A DNA stretch of 64,000 nt from Streptococcus infantis (GCF_015546995.1 NZ_JADMUH010000004.1:41277-105276), one strand, 5' to 3'. Counted from the stretch's first letter, positions 26,242 to 34,869 are shown. Notes: generated from the sequence alone by a model not told the origin. A program made the numbers and translations.

Positions 26242-26493
26242 AATTTGTTTTTCCATTTTATTCTCCAATTTGATCTCGCACTGACATTTATTTATAACAA
26301 CACTATATATCTAGTATGGTATAATCATTAGGTATTATAGGTTTTCAAACAAAATACGAGTCATTCGTTTTTGCCCCACTTTTGCCCCATTTTGAAATAT
26401 TTACATTGAAAATACCTAAAAGTATTTCCCTAAAATCAGCTATATTTCAACATTTTTGTTTATTTTCAATATGAAAAGTTCTTACAAATCCAT
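26242..26493 (+). repeat. Element-end repeat copy 1
   Basis: 248 bp (26242-26489) collinear without indels with 28848-29095, with scattered substitutions, plus 4 more nearly matching bases. It holds an extended -10 motif TATGGTATAAT (26316-26326), then TTTGCCCCA twice. The minus strand reads KMGQKWGKNE-stop, resembling the tail of streptococcal phage integrases. Confidence 0.85.
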
Positions 26494-26644
26494 TCTCTTC
26501 CCAAGTAATAATATCTCCAAAGGCTGTTACGAACATCGGAAAAAGAAGTAAGGAACTATTCATAATAATAGCCGTAGCAAATCTTTGCATTTTTGCCTTA
26601 TCTTATTTAAGATAGTACTATTAAAAAAAGAAAAGGTGAAAATC

Positions 26645-27487
26645 ATGGAAACATATACGCTTGCAAATGGGGTTGCTATTCCTAAAATTGGTTTTGGAAC
26701 TTGGCAAATTGCTGAAGGCGAAGAAGCCTATAACAGCGTTAGCTTCGCACTTAAGGCTGGTTACACACATATTGATACCGCACAAATTTACGGTAACGAG
26801 GTTTCTGTAGGTAAGGCGATTGCTGATAGTAATTTGGCACGTGAGGATATTTTCCTAACTACCAAACTTTGGAATGATAAGCACGATTACGAGTTGGCTA
26901 AGACTTCTATCGATGAGTCTCTCGAAAGACTCGGTGTGGATTATTTGGATCTTTTGCTTATCCATTGGCCAAATCCAAAGGCACTTCGTGAGAATGATGC
27001 TTGGAAGTCTGGTAATGCAGGCGCTTGGAAGGCAATGGAAGAAGCCTACAAAGAAGGTAAGGTGCGTGCTATCGGTGTGTCTAACTTTATGCAACATCAC
27101 CTAGAAGCTCTTCTTGAAACGGCTGAAATTGTGCCACATGTCAATCAAATCCTCTTTGCTCCAGGTTGTGACCAAAAAGACTTAGTTGCCTATTGCCAAG
27201 AGCGCGATATCCTTCTTGAAGCCTATAGTCCACTAGGTACAGGTAGCATTTTTGGAAATGAAGATGTTGAAGCAGTGGCTGAACGTAACGGTAAATCTGT
27301 AGCACAAGTTGCTCTGCGTTGGAGCCTTCAAAAAGGTTTCTTGCCACTACCTAAGTCTGTGACACCTAAAAATATTGAAGCCAACTTGGATATCTTCGGC
27401 TTCGACTTATCAGAGGAAGATATGGCAGTCTTGGATAAGATTCAAGGCATCAAAACTCAGAATGATCCTGACACAGTTAATTTTTAA
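26645..27487 (+). CDS. Aldo/keto reductase
   Basis: The 280-aa AKR has IPKIGFGTWQ at the N-terminus, catalytic Asp and Tyr in DTAQIYGNE, Lys in TTKLWND, His in LLIHWP, GVSNF, and C-terminal PLPKSVTPKNIEAN (NADPH binding). Closest in type to 2,5-diketo-gluconate / methylglyoxal reductases; substrate not determined. The start at 26645 follows AAAAGGTG. It lies between the two element-end repeats as apparent cargo. Confidence 0.92.
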   Translation: METYTLANGVAIPKIGFGTWQIAEGEEAYNSVSFALKAGYTHIDTAQIYGNEVSVGKAIADSNLAREDIFLTTKLWNDKHDYELAKTSIDESLERLGVDYLDLLLIHWPNPKALRENDAWKSGNAGAWKAMEEAYKEGKVRAIGVSNFMQHHLEALLETAEIVPHVNQILFAPGCDQKDLVAYCQERDILLEAYSPLGTGSIFGNEDVEAVAERNGKSVAQVALRWSLQKGFLPLPKSVTPKNIEANLDIFGFDLSEEDMAVLDKIQGIKTQNDPDTVNF

Positions 27488-27494
27488 TAGGATT

Positions 27495-27524
27495 TTAAGC
27501 AACTCGTCAGGGTTGCTTTTTCAA
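27495..27524 (+). terminator. AKR terminator
   Basis: AAGCAAC/GTTGCTT hairpin with T tract. Confidence 0.78.
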
Positions 27525-27609
27525 GTAAATGACAAAAGAAGTCAAGGTTTTGACAATTCGCGCCACATGAAATTATTTAAGCATATCCTTTTCTTTCATT
27601 ACCATTTTC

Positions 27610-27618
27610 TGTTATAAT
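27610..27618 (+). promoter_or_regulatory. Extended -10 promoter for ltrA
   Basis: TGT-TATAAT, 32 nt before the ATG at 27651. Confidence 0.6.
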
Positions 27619-27650
27619 GTATTGTATTTCTAAAGTAGAAAGGTATTAAT

Positions 27651-28796
27651 ATGACAACTCTTATTAAGCATAAACGTGTAGAATTTTCAGAACTATTTTA
27701 TGACCTAGTGTTTGTTTTTGCAATTTCAAAAGCAACTGCTTTAATTCACCCTCTTCATAGCGGTGTTGTGGCTTGGGATTCTTTACTTGATTTCTTCATC
27801 TCTGTCATGGTTATCATCAATTCCTGGATGATTCAAACCATTTATACCAATCGCTATGGAACAAACTCGTTATTTAACATGGTAATCATGTTTATCAACA
27901 TGGGACTTATGCTCTTTATGTCCAATATGATTGGATACAATTGGCAACAATGGTTCTATTATACCTGTTGGGCTGTTGGTACATTGACCCTTACCTTATT
28001 TTTTCAATATTTGGTTGAATTTTTTAGAAAATCAACCGATAATACTGATCGGGAAAGTATCAAAGGTTTTCTATGGTTAACAGGTCTAGGAAGTTTATGA
28101 GTCTATCTGGCAGCTCTTTTCCCTATTTACGTTGGAGTCTATATCTTTATTGCTAGTATTCTGCTAACATTTATTGTGCCAATTTTCTTGATTACTAAAG
28201 ATGAGCATTTCCAGGTAAATCTTCCCCATTTAATCGAGCGCGTCTCCCTTCTTGTCATTATTACGTTTGGAGAGATGGTTGTTGGGCTAGCTAGCTTCTT
28301 TACAGTCGAGAATTTCTCGATTTATTCGGTTCTCAATTTCGTTATCATGCTTTCCCTGTTCTTGTTTTATTTTGGCGAATTTGACCATGCTATTGATGAA
28401 GGATCTAGTCAAAAGGGATTATTTGTAATTTATAGTCACTATCCTATTTTCATCGGGCTTATGTTGATGACAGTTTCGATGGGTTATCTCCTGAATCCCG
28501 AGGCTAATCTTCTCGTTGCAATCAGCTTCTTTTATATCGGAATTGGCCTCTTCCAAGCTGCTGTCCTAGCAAATGGGCCCTATAACAAAAACTATCTTCG
28601 CTATCCGAGAAGTTACTACTGTGCTCAAGCGACACTCTATCTGGCTGCCTTGATTCTCTCTTTGCTTTTCGCTTCTAATCCTATAACAGTGTTGAGTATT
28701 GCAACCATTTTTACTCTAGCTATAGCCATTCATTTTATTTATTTTTATGTGACACAGAATAAAAAATATTCCAAATCTAACTGGGGGTTCTTTTAA
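27651..28796 (+). pseudogene. ltrA: Low temperature requirement protein A (LtrA), nonsense-interrupted
   Basis: One reading frame of 382 codons has the LtrA signature (KHKRVEFSELFYDLVFVFAIS at the N-terminus, ERVSLLVIITFGEMVVG mid-protein, many TM segments). Codon 150 is TGA (28098-28100), where GLGSL-stop-VYLAAL is otherwise continuous in the same frame. A downstream ATG at 28176 opens a 206-aa C-terminal piece without a good RBS. The rest is intact, so the mutation is recent, or a readthrough product or strain polymorphism exists. Confidence 0.85.
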
Positions 28797-28811
28797 TGAG
28801 TTTATAGCATT

Positions 28812-28843
28812 AAAAAAGCCTTGGTTTTCCAAGGCTTTTTTTT
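28812..28843 (+). terminator. ltrA terminator
   Basis: AAAAAGCCTTG/CAAGGCTTTTT hairpin. Confidence 0.87.
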
Positions 28844-28847
28844 CATT

Positions 28848-29099
28848 AATTTGTTTTTCCATTTTATCCTCCGATTTGAACTCGCACTGACATTTATTTA
28901 TAACAACACTATATATCTAGTATGGCATAATCATTAGGTATTATAGATTTTCAAACCAAATGTGAGTCATTCGTTTTTGCCCCACTTTTGCCACGTTTTT
29001 AAAGCCTGACAGTGAAAACACCTAAAAGTATTTCCCTAAAATCAGCTATATTTCAACACTTTTGTTTATTTTCAATATGAAAAGTTCTTACAAATTCAT
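28848..29099 (+). repeat. Element-end repeat copy 2
   Basis: Partner of 26242-26493. Here it runs straight into the 40-bp right att repeat. The second TTTGCCCCA has decayed to TTTGCCAC and the -10 is TATGGCATAAT. Confidence 0.85.
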
Positions 29100-29138
29100 G
29101 TAGGGGGCATCTAAATCAACAGGAAAAAGCCTTGATTT
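29099..29138 (+). repeat. Right attachment-like repeat (attR)
   Basis: 40 bp identical to 24884-24923, starting TGTAGGGGGCATCTAAATCA and followed by a terminator hairpin like that after tRNA-Lys. It carries only the tRNA 3' tail, not a whole tRNA. Confidence 0.8.
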
Positions 29139-29461
29139 CAAGGCTTTTTTGATGTCAAATAACTTTTTGTAGCAAATCATTATAAAGGTTTTCCAACCTT
29201 ATCAAACTTATCATTTATTCTCAATCAATTGCTAGCAATATTTGATAAGACCAACTGTTTTTTACAGTACAGAGCTAGTCTATAATTAACTAAACTATAC
29301 TAATTTGTGCCCATATTACATGGCCAATCCGCATAGAGATTAAAATGGGCTATTATGAATTCATAAATTTTCGCAACAGAACAAGAGCAAGTCATTTAGA
29401 AATAAAAGAGAAGAGAATCTTTCACTCTCTTCTTAGTATATCTTATTAAATTCAGTCTTTC
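29139..29461. other. AT-rich intergenic stretch after the scar
   Basis: No gene is supported. A short frame from 29346 lacks an RBS. At 29405-29440 a GAAGAGA/TCTCTTC hairpin could end the minus-strand AI-2E transcript. Confidence 0.5.
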
Positions 29462-30550
29462 TCAATCTACCTGATTTTCCTTTGCAACGACAAATTCTTT
29501 AACCAATCGATAGATAACAGCAAATATGGGTGTAAAGAATATCATTCCAAGTAAGCCAAATAGATTTCCTCCAATACTAGCTGCTGCAAGTGTGAAGAGA
29601 GCTGGTAAGCCGATAGATTGACCCACAACTTTGGGATAGATAAGGTTTCCCTCAATCAGCTGTATAATTTGATAAAGAAGGATAGACAGTAAAGCTTGAC
29701 TTGGACTGACTGTAAAGATAAAAATCGCTCCTAGCACACAAGCAATCATAGGACCAACATAAGGAATGAAAGACAGCACTCCTGCAAAGATACCTGTCAT
29801 TACCCCATAGGGTAGTCCAAATAGGCTATAGCCAACCGCTACCATAACTCCTATGATGACTGCTTCAATTAGCTGACTCATCAAAAACTGATCATAAGTT
29901 TCTAGTCCTATTTGTCCGATGTAAGCCAACTTTGTCACTACCTTCTCTGAAAGTAAGACTTTCAGAAGTCGGCTCGTCATCGCTGCCAAATGTTCCTTAC
30001 TGGATAAAAATGAAAAGGTGAAGACTATAATCAAAAAGGCATTCATCAAACTTGAAAAAATATTGCCGATATTACTAGTCAGACCCGATAAGAAACCTAT
30101 CAAGGCTTGGCTAATAGAACTAGACTGTCCCTGTATGCCTGATACAATAGTTGACAACATGTCTTTGGTTACAAATTCCGAGCCGTCTAGCAATTTCCCA
30201 AGTTGAGTCAGGACTGTTGAAAGGACTGTTCCCAGCTGACTAATAGTCTGAGCTAGGGTTGGTAGCACCAAAACCAAAAGACCTATCACGATTAAGATAA
30301 GAGCTAGGAAAACAAGTACCATGGCAATCGGACGACGCAACTCTGCCTTTACCTTCATTTTGACTAGCAATTGTTCAATTTTTTTCATGGGAACATTGAG
30401 CACAAAAGCAATAACAGCGCCATAAATCAAGGTTGAAGTCACGTCAAAGAAAGAGATTGCTCCTGATATAAAGCTCGACGCATTCAGAATCACAAGAGCA
30501 ACCAGCCCTATAAAAAGGATTAACGGGGTGTATTTTCTAACTAACTTCAT
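29462..30550 (-). CDS. AI-2E family transporter
   Basis: The 362-aa polytopic protein of the AI-2E exporter superfamily (PerM/YdiK-like) has GVLSFIPYVGPMIACVLGAI, YQIIQLIEGNLIYPKVVGQSIGLPAL and an eight-TM pattern. Family members export autoinducer-2 or act as Na+/H+ antiporters; which applies is not known. It lies 9 nt downstream of the DUF308 fusion gene in one transcript. Confidence 0.9.
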   Translation of the reverse strand: MKLVRKYTPLILFIGLVALVILNASSFISGAISFFDVTSTLIYGAVIAFVLNVPMKKIEQLLVKMKVKAELRRPIAMVLVFLALILIVIGLLVLVLPTLAQTISQLGTVLSTVLTQLGKLLDGSEFVTKDMLSTIVSGIQGQSSSISQALIGFLSGLTSNIGNIFSSLMNAFLIIVFTFSFLSSKEHLAAMTSRLLKVLLSEKVVTKLAYIGQIGLETYDQFLMSQLIEAVIIGVMVAVGYSLFGLPYGVMTGIFAGVLSFIPYVGPMIACVLGAIFIFTVSPSQALLSILLYQIIQLIEGNLIYPKVVGQSIGLPALFTLAAASIGGNLFGLLGMIFFTPIFAVIYRLVKEFVVAKENQVD

Positions 30551-30559
30551 AAATTCTCC

Positions 30560-31849
30560 TTAATAAACATGTTTAGATACGACTATACTATTTGGTTTTT
30601 CAAACTCTCGGTCAAGGTAGGCTTGATAAGTTCCTGGTGCGATAAATCCTTTTGGTGAGAGGATATCTGTTCCAGCTTGACCGACTATGGTATCAGCCAA
30701 GAGCACACAGTTTGTGGACAAGACAAAGTAGGATTTAAACTTAGATTTGATAAATTTATAAAGTTCCCCATCCGTCTCATGTCTGATTTTATAAGCGTAG
30801 GTGTAGTCTTCCTTACCATCTTCCGTTTTAATTTTATCTGCGCTTGGCTCCCAAGGAATCGTTAGTTGTTTTAATTCAGCTAATTTTTCCTGAACCGCTT
30901 CTTCCATTTCCGGTGTCAAATCTATTCCGTAACCAAATAGCGTTTTTTGACTCTCCCGTTTACATAAGTCAATGTACTTATCACGGTCGCAAAAATATAA
31001 AACACCATCTCCAACCATACCAAATAAGGTCTCAGATGACGGATCATAGTTTCCATAAGAAATCACACGTCCTTGATAACAAAGGTCCACATGACCAATA
31101 GCTGAAAATAGAGAAGTCTCCGCTGTATGAACGAAAATTTCAAGATCTGCTGTCTTACCAAACTTCACCATTCCAAGATAGATTTCCTCTTCCTCATCAG
31201 CATTTTCCTGCATGAATTTATTGATTTTTGCTAAAGTACTTGCAGGGATGAAAGCGGCTAGGGCAATAGGTAAGCTCATTCTGACACGACGTTTGAGATG
31301 GTTTTTCCCAATTTCCTTTTCAAATAAGAAACCGTCACGGATATTGGACACACCATAAAGGCAAAAATAAGCCCCTAAAACAAAGAGTTGAAAGACAGAA
31401 TTTCCCGTAGAGGACAAAAGACTAGTCCCACCAAGAAAAACTAGTACGAGACCATCTAGTAAGAAACGAAAACGAGGTCGAATTTTGTTTTTGCGGTAGA
31501 GAACATAGGTGACAAGGTTGATACTAGCATGAAAAATCTGATAAATTCCAATCACAAGAGCCAAAATATAAATTGGCACATCAGTAGCAAGATTCGAGCC
31601 TAGCAAATATCCCATCACTAACAATTTAACCAGTGCAACTCCCAAGGTGTCCGTTGACTGACTTTTTTTGAAAATACGTAATACTAAATCTAAGACCGTT
31701 GCTATCCAAGCTAAAAACAGAACCAGTCGAATAACCGTCACTGGCAACCAAGTTCCCGTGACCATCAAGATAAGACCTAGCAGAACAAACAAGAAACCCT
31801 GAACAAGTAATTTCTTACCTGTCAGACCTAAAGAAAGAATTTTTTCCAT
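30560..31849 (-). CDS. DUF308 membrane domain fused to a candidate permuted papain-fold hydrolase
   Basis: A 429-aa protein. Residues 12-180 hold about six TM segments in the DUF308/HdeD pattern, with an RKNK-type basic loop between halves. Residues 190-429 are soluble: FVHTAETSLFSAIGHVDLCYQG (His253), GNYDPS, and late STNCVLLADTIVG (Cys381). The His-before-Cys order with an N-C dyad resembles permuted NlpC/P60-LRAT-like thiol enzymes. Catalysis is inference. RBS GAAAGG. Cotranscribed with the AI-2E gene. Confidence 0.75.
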   Translation of the reverse strand: MEKILSLGLTGKKLLVQGFLFVLLGLILMVTGTWLPVTVIRLVLFLAWIATVLDLVLRIFKKSQSTDTLGVALVKLLVMGYLLGSNLATDVPIYILALVIGIYQIFHASINLVTYVLYRKNKIRPRFRFLLDGLVLVFLGGTSLLSSTGNSVFQLFVLGAYFCLYGVSNIRDGFLFEKEIGKNHLKRRVRMSLPIALAAFIPASTLAKINKFMQENADEEEEIYLGMVKFGKTADLEIFVHTAETSLFSAIGHVDLCYQGRVISYGNYDPSSETLFGMVGDGVLYFCDRDKYIDLCKRESQKTLFGYGIDLTPEMEEAVQEKLAELKQLTIPWEPSADKIKTEDGKEDYTYAYKIRHETDGELYKFIKSKFKSYFVLSTNCVLLADTIVGQAGTDILSPKGFIAPGTYQAYLDREFEKPNSIVVSKHVY

Positions 31850-31859
31850 AAAAGACCTT

Positions 31860-31988
31860 TCAAAAATAATAATTAAGCCCTTTGATCAAATTGACTGGTA
31901 AATAGCCAACGGCACAAACAGTCTGTACCAGCAAGACATAGCGATTAGCGATGACTGTAGTAAGGTCACCATCTTGTCTTATGCACTT
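31860..31988 (-). pseudogene. Possible 3' remnant of a membrane protein gene
   Basis: A 42-codon frame closed by TGA just before the next gene's RBS reads DGDLTTVIANRYVLLVQTVC and ends LPVNLIKGLNYYF, protein-like with a hydrophobic segment. It is open only back to a TAG at 31988-31990 and has no start. Probably a gene remnant; weak evidence. Confidence 0.3.
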
Positions 31989-32460
31989 CTAAAATTTGTT
32001 TTATTGATTCGAAAACAGAGCTTATAAAAACTAGCTAAACTTGAGAGATAAGTACAATTGAGACGAAAAAATGTCTAACCAATACTACTTGTAAAGGTAA
32101 GAAAATATTATTTCTATTCTATTAATGATTTATATACTATCTATTGTGACACAAAACTCACTATAGTTCAACATTTTACTAATTAAAAATCATAAAAGAA
32201 GTTTCAAGTCCTCATAACGCTTTGAAAAGAACAAAAAAACGGAATGAAATAACATATAATTAGATTATTAAACAAAGTTTACTAGGCACAAACTAAGATA
32301 TGTTTGATCAAGCAGAGAGGGGAGATGCTGTTTCTTTAAAACAAGTTTATCTCACTATTTTTTATGAACTGCCTTTCCAGACATCTCTAATCTGATGACA
32401 CTCTTCAAAAATATTTTAAAAATTTAAAACAAAAGTCTTGCTTTTCATTTTATTTGTGAT
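31989..32460. other. Gene-free AT-rich region
   Basis: About 470 nt without a supported gene. At 32363-32387 ATTTTTTATGA...CTTTCCAGACATCTCT resembles the junction of the truncated XRE gene at 24974-25002, so this may be another scrap of the same kind of element. The rest is AT-rich with no clear structure. Confidence 0.45.
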
Positions 32461-32464
32461 ATAC

Positions 32465-32485
32465 TTGTTCTCGTATTAGATACAA
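32465..32485 (+). promoter_or_regulatory. Rrf2 operator 1 (autoregulatory)
   Basis: TTGT-TCTCGTATTAGATACAA, 21 nt, similar in length and right half (GATACAA) to the site at 32970. It lies 19 nt upstream of the Rrf2 start codon. Confidence 0.6.
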
Positions 32486-32504
32486 GTTATCCAAAGGAGT
32501 TTAT

Positions 32505-32936
32505 ATGGATACAAAATTTTCAGTAGCCTTACATATCCTAACCATGATTAGCGAGAGCAAGGATACCTTAAGTTCACAAGCTCTGGCTGAGAGCGTCGGA
32601 ACCAACGCTAGTTATATTCGTAAGGTGATTGCCTTATTGAAAAACGCTGGCTTAATTACTTCCCATCAAGGAAAAACAGGCTATCAACTCAGTAAGTCCC
32701 CAAAGGAAGTGACCTTACTTGAGATTTATTTTTCCACACAAGAAGTCAACCACATCAGCTTATTTCCCGTTCACCAAAATAGCAATCCGGATTGCCCAGT
32801 AGGGAAACATATTCAAGCTGCCATTTCGCCACTATTTGCTAGCGCTGAAGCTCAACTTGATAAGGAACTAGCCCAGCAAACCTTAGAAGATGTCATTAAC
32901 AATCTTTATAAAGATGCCAAACAAAAACGAAACTGA
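32505..32936 (+). CDS. Rrf2 family transcriptional regulator
   Basis: The 143-aa Rrf2/BadM-type protein has a winged helix (KFSVALHILTMIS, LAESVGTNASYIRKVIALLKNAGLI) and C-terminal dimer helix. Only one cysteine is present (Cys97, in SNPDCPVGKHIQ), not the three of IscR/NsrR Fe-S members. It fits the YwnA/redox-type group without a cluster (inference). RBS CAAAGGAG. The twin operators predict autoregulation and control of the next operon. Confidence 0.9.
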   Translation: MDTKFSVALHILTMISESKDTLSSQALAESVGTNASYIRKVIALLKNAGLITSHQGKTGYQLSKSPKEVTLLEIYFSTQEVNHISLFPVHQNSNPDCPVGKHIQAAISPLFASAEAQLDKELAQQTLEDVINNLYKDAKQKRN

Positions 32937-32969
32937 TTTGCATGCAGATCAGTTTTAAAAAGACTATGC

Positions 32970-32990
32970 TTGTATCTCTATCGGATACAA
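32970..32990 (+). promoter_or_regulatory. Rrf2 operator 2 before oxidoreductase operon
   Basis: Perfect palindromic arms TTGTATC-N7-GATACAA. It lies 23 nt before the next start codon, where it would block transcription or initiation. Confidence 0.68.
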
Positions 32991-33013
32991 CAAAAAATAG
33001 AAAAGGGTAGACA

Positions 33014-34018
33014 ATGAAAGTCGCACAACATACTACTTATAACAAAAACAATATCACACTAAACATCACAGAAATCGCAAAACCAAGCATCACAGACAAA
33101 GAAGTTTTGGTCAAAGTCACCGCAGCTGGTGTTAATCCTCTGGATAACATGATTTCCCGTGGTGAAGTAAAGGTGATCGTCCCTTACAAACTTCCACAAA
33201 CTGCTGGAAATGAAGTGGTCGGTATCATTGAAGAGACAGGTAGACAAGTCAAAAATCTCAAAGTCGGAGACCGAGTTTTTGGGCGTTTACCACTTAATCA
33301 TATTGGTGCCTTTGCAGAATACGTAGCTGTCGATAGTCAGGCTCTAGCCAAGGTTCCAGACTATCTGTCTGACGAGGAAGCCGCTGCTGTTCCTTTGACT
33401 GCCTTAACCATTATGCAAGCCTTAGAACTCATGGGGGCTCAAGCTGGCAAAACCATCTTTATCTCTGGTGGTACAGGCGGTGTCGGCGGTATGGCCATTC
33501 CGATTGCTAAGGCTAAAGGTTTGAAGGTCATTACCAATGGGGCTGGAGATAGCGCTGAGCGTGTATTGAACCTAGGAGCAGACCGCTTTATCGATTATAA
33601 AACAGAGGATTATACAAAAACTGTTAGCCAGGTTGATTATGTCCTCGATACCCTTGGTGGCGCTGAGACTGAAAAACAAATGTCTATCATGAAAAAAGGT
33701 GGTCAGCTTGTTTCCCTCCGTGCTATGCCAAATGGTGACTTTGCCAAACGCATGAACCTGCCAAAATGGAAACAGATGATTCTTGGCTTAGCTGGTCGCA
33801 AATTTGATAAGATGGCTGACAAATACGGCGTTCACTACCATTTTATCTTTGTGGAAAGCAATGGTGCTCAATTACAAGAGGTAGCTGACCTCTTTAGCAA
33901 ATTAGAAATCAAGCCATCTATCGATACAGTCTATCCATTTGAAGAAGTGAATAGCGCCTTAGACAAGGTCGCTAATGGTCGCTCACGTGGAAAAACTGTC
34001 CTCAGCTTTAAGAAATAA
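33014..34018 (+). CDS. NADPH-dependent quinone oxidoreductase-like protein (MDR family)
   Basis: The 334-aa medium-chain dehydrogenase without zinc ligands has VTAAGVNPLDNMISRGE, GNEVVGIIEETG, and the Rossmann motif SGGTGGVGGMAIPIAK. QOR-type members reduce quinones or enone electrophiles with NADPH. First of three genes under the Rrf2 operator. RBS AAAAGGGTAG. Confidence 0.9.
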   Translation: MKVAQHTTYNKNNITLNITEIAKPSITDKEVLVKVTAAGVNPLDNMISRGEVKVIVPYKLPQTAGNEVVGIIEETGRQVKNLKVGDRVFGRLPLNHIGAFAEYVAVDSQALAKVPDYLSDEEAAAVPLTALTIMQALELMGAQAGKTIFISGGTGGVGGMAIPIAKAKGLKVITNGAGDSAERVLNLGADRFIDYKTEDYTKTVSQVDYVLDTLGGAETEKQMSIMKKGGQLVSLRAMPNGDFAKRMNLPKWKQMILGLAGRKFDKMADKYGVHYHFIFVESNGAQLQEVADLFSKLEIKPSIDTVYPFEEVNSALDKVANGRSRGKTVLSFKK

Positions 34019-34031
34019 AAAGGAAAAGACA

Positions 34032-34868
34032 ATGTCATATCTTACAACTAAAAATCAATACATCACTGTTGAAGGGAACAAAATTGCCTATCGCGAACTC
34101 AGCAAAGGCAAATCAAAACTACCTCTTCTGATGCTGGTCCACTTGGCAGCAACCCTCGACAACTGGGATCCAAAACTTTTGGACTTGATTGCTGAAAAGC
34201 ACCATGTGATTGTGGTCGACCTTCCTGGTGTGGGAGCCAGTCAAGGAAAAGTGGCCCCAACCATTTCTGGAATGGCTGAGCAGACGATTGCCTTTATTCA
34301 ATCCCTTGGTTACGATAAAATCAATCTCCTAGGTCTTTCTATGGGAGGGATGATTGCCCAAGAAATGGTCCGAATCAAGCCTGATTTGGTCAATCGTCTC
34401 ATTATAGCAGGAACAGGACCTCGAGGTGGAAAAGAGATTGATAAGGTCACAGGGAAAACATTTAACTATATGTTTAAAGCTGGACTCGAGCGCATCGATC
34501 CTAAACGCTATATCTTCTATAACCATGATGAACAAGGAAAAATCGAAGCTTTGAAAGTTCTCGGACGAATGGGAATGCGAACCAAGGAATTTGCGGACAA
34601 AGACATGAGTGTGCCTGGTTTCTTGACTCAACTCAAAGCTATTAAAGGTTGGGGGAAAGATTCTCAAGACGACCTAAGATTTATCACCCAACCAACCTTA
34701 ATCGTCAACGGGGACAAGGATATGCAGGTTCCAACAGAAAATTCTTATGATATGCATGAGAAAATAAAAGATAGTAAGCTGATCATCTATCCAAATGCTG
34801 GTCACGGTTCGATCTTCCAATATGCAGAGGAGTTTTCAAAAGAACTCATTGCTTTCTTGGAGGACTAA
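34032..34868 (+). CDS. Alpha/beta hydrolase
   Basis: A 278-aa alpha/beta hydrolase: oxyanion HLAATLDNWDP, nucleophile elbow GLSMGG (Ser about 104), acid NGDKDMQVPTENS and His in NAGHGSIFQ. Catalytic triad complete. It could be an esterase, haloperoxidase-like enzyme or C-C hydrolase. The start at 34032 has AAAAGGAAAAG. 13 nt after the MDR gene. Confidence 0.9.
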   Translation: MSYLTTKNQYITVEGNKIAYRELSKGKSKLPLLMLVHLAATLDNWDPKLLDLIAEKHHVIVVDLPGVGASQGKVAPTISGMAEQTIAFIQSLGYDKINLLGLSMGGMIAQEMVRIKPDLVNRLIIAGTGPRGGKEIDKVTGKTFNYMFKAGLERIDPKRYIFYNHDEQGKIEALKVLGRMGMRTKEFADKDMSVPGFLTQLKAIKGWGKDSQDDLRFITQPTLIVNGDKDMQVPTENSYDMHEKIKDSKLIIYPNAGHGSIFQYAEEFSKELIAFLED

Positions 34869-34869
34869 T

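Noticed and set aside
28098..28100. TGA in ltrA as a selenocysteine codon
   Set aside because: LtrA is not a selenoprotein family, no SECIS-like hairpin follows and no selenocysteine genes are seen.
29346..29450. Short plus-strand frame (MGYYEFINFRNRTRASHLEI...)
   Set aside because: No RBS, no recognisable domain and ends in a terminator hairpin.
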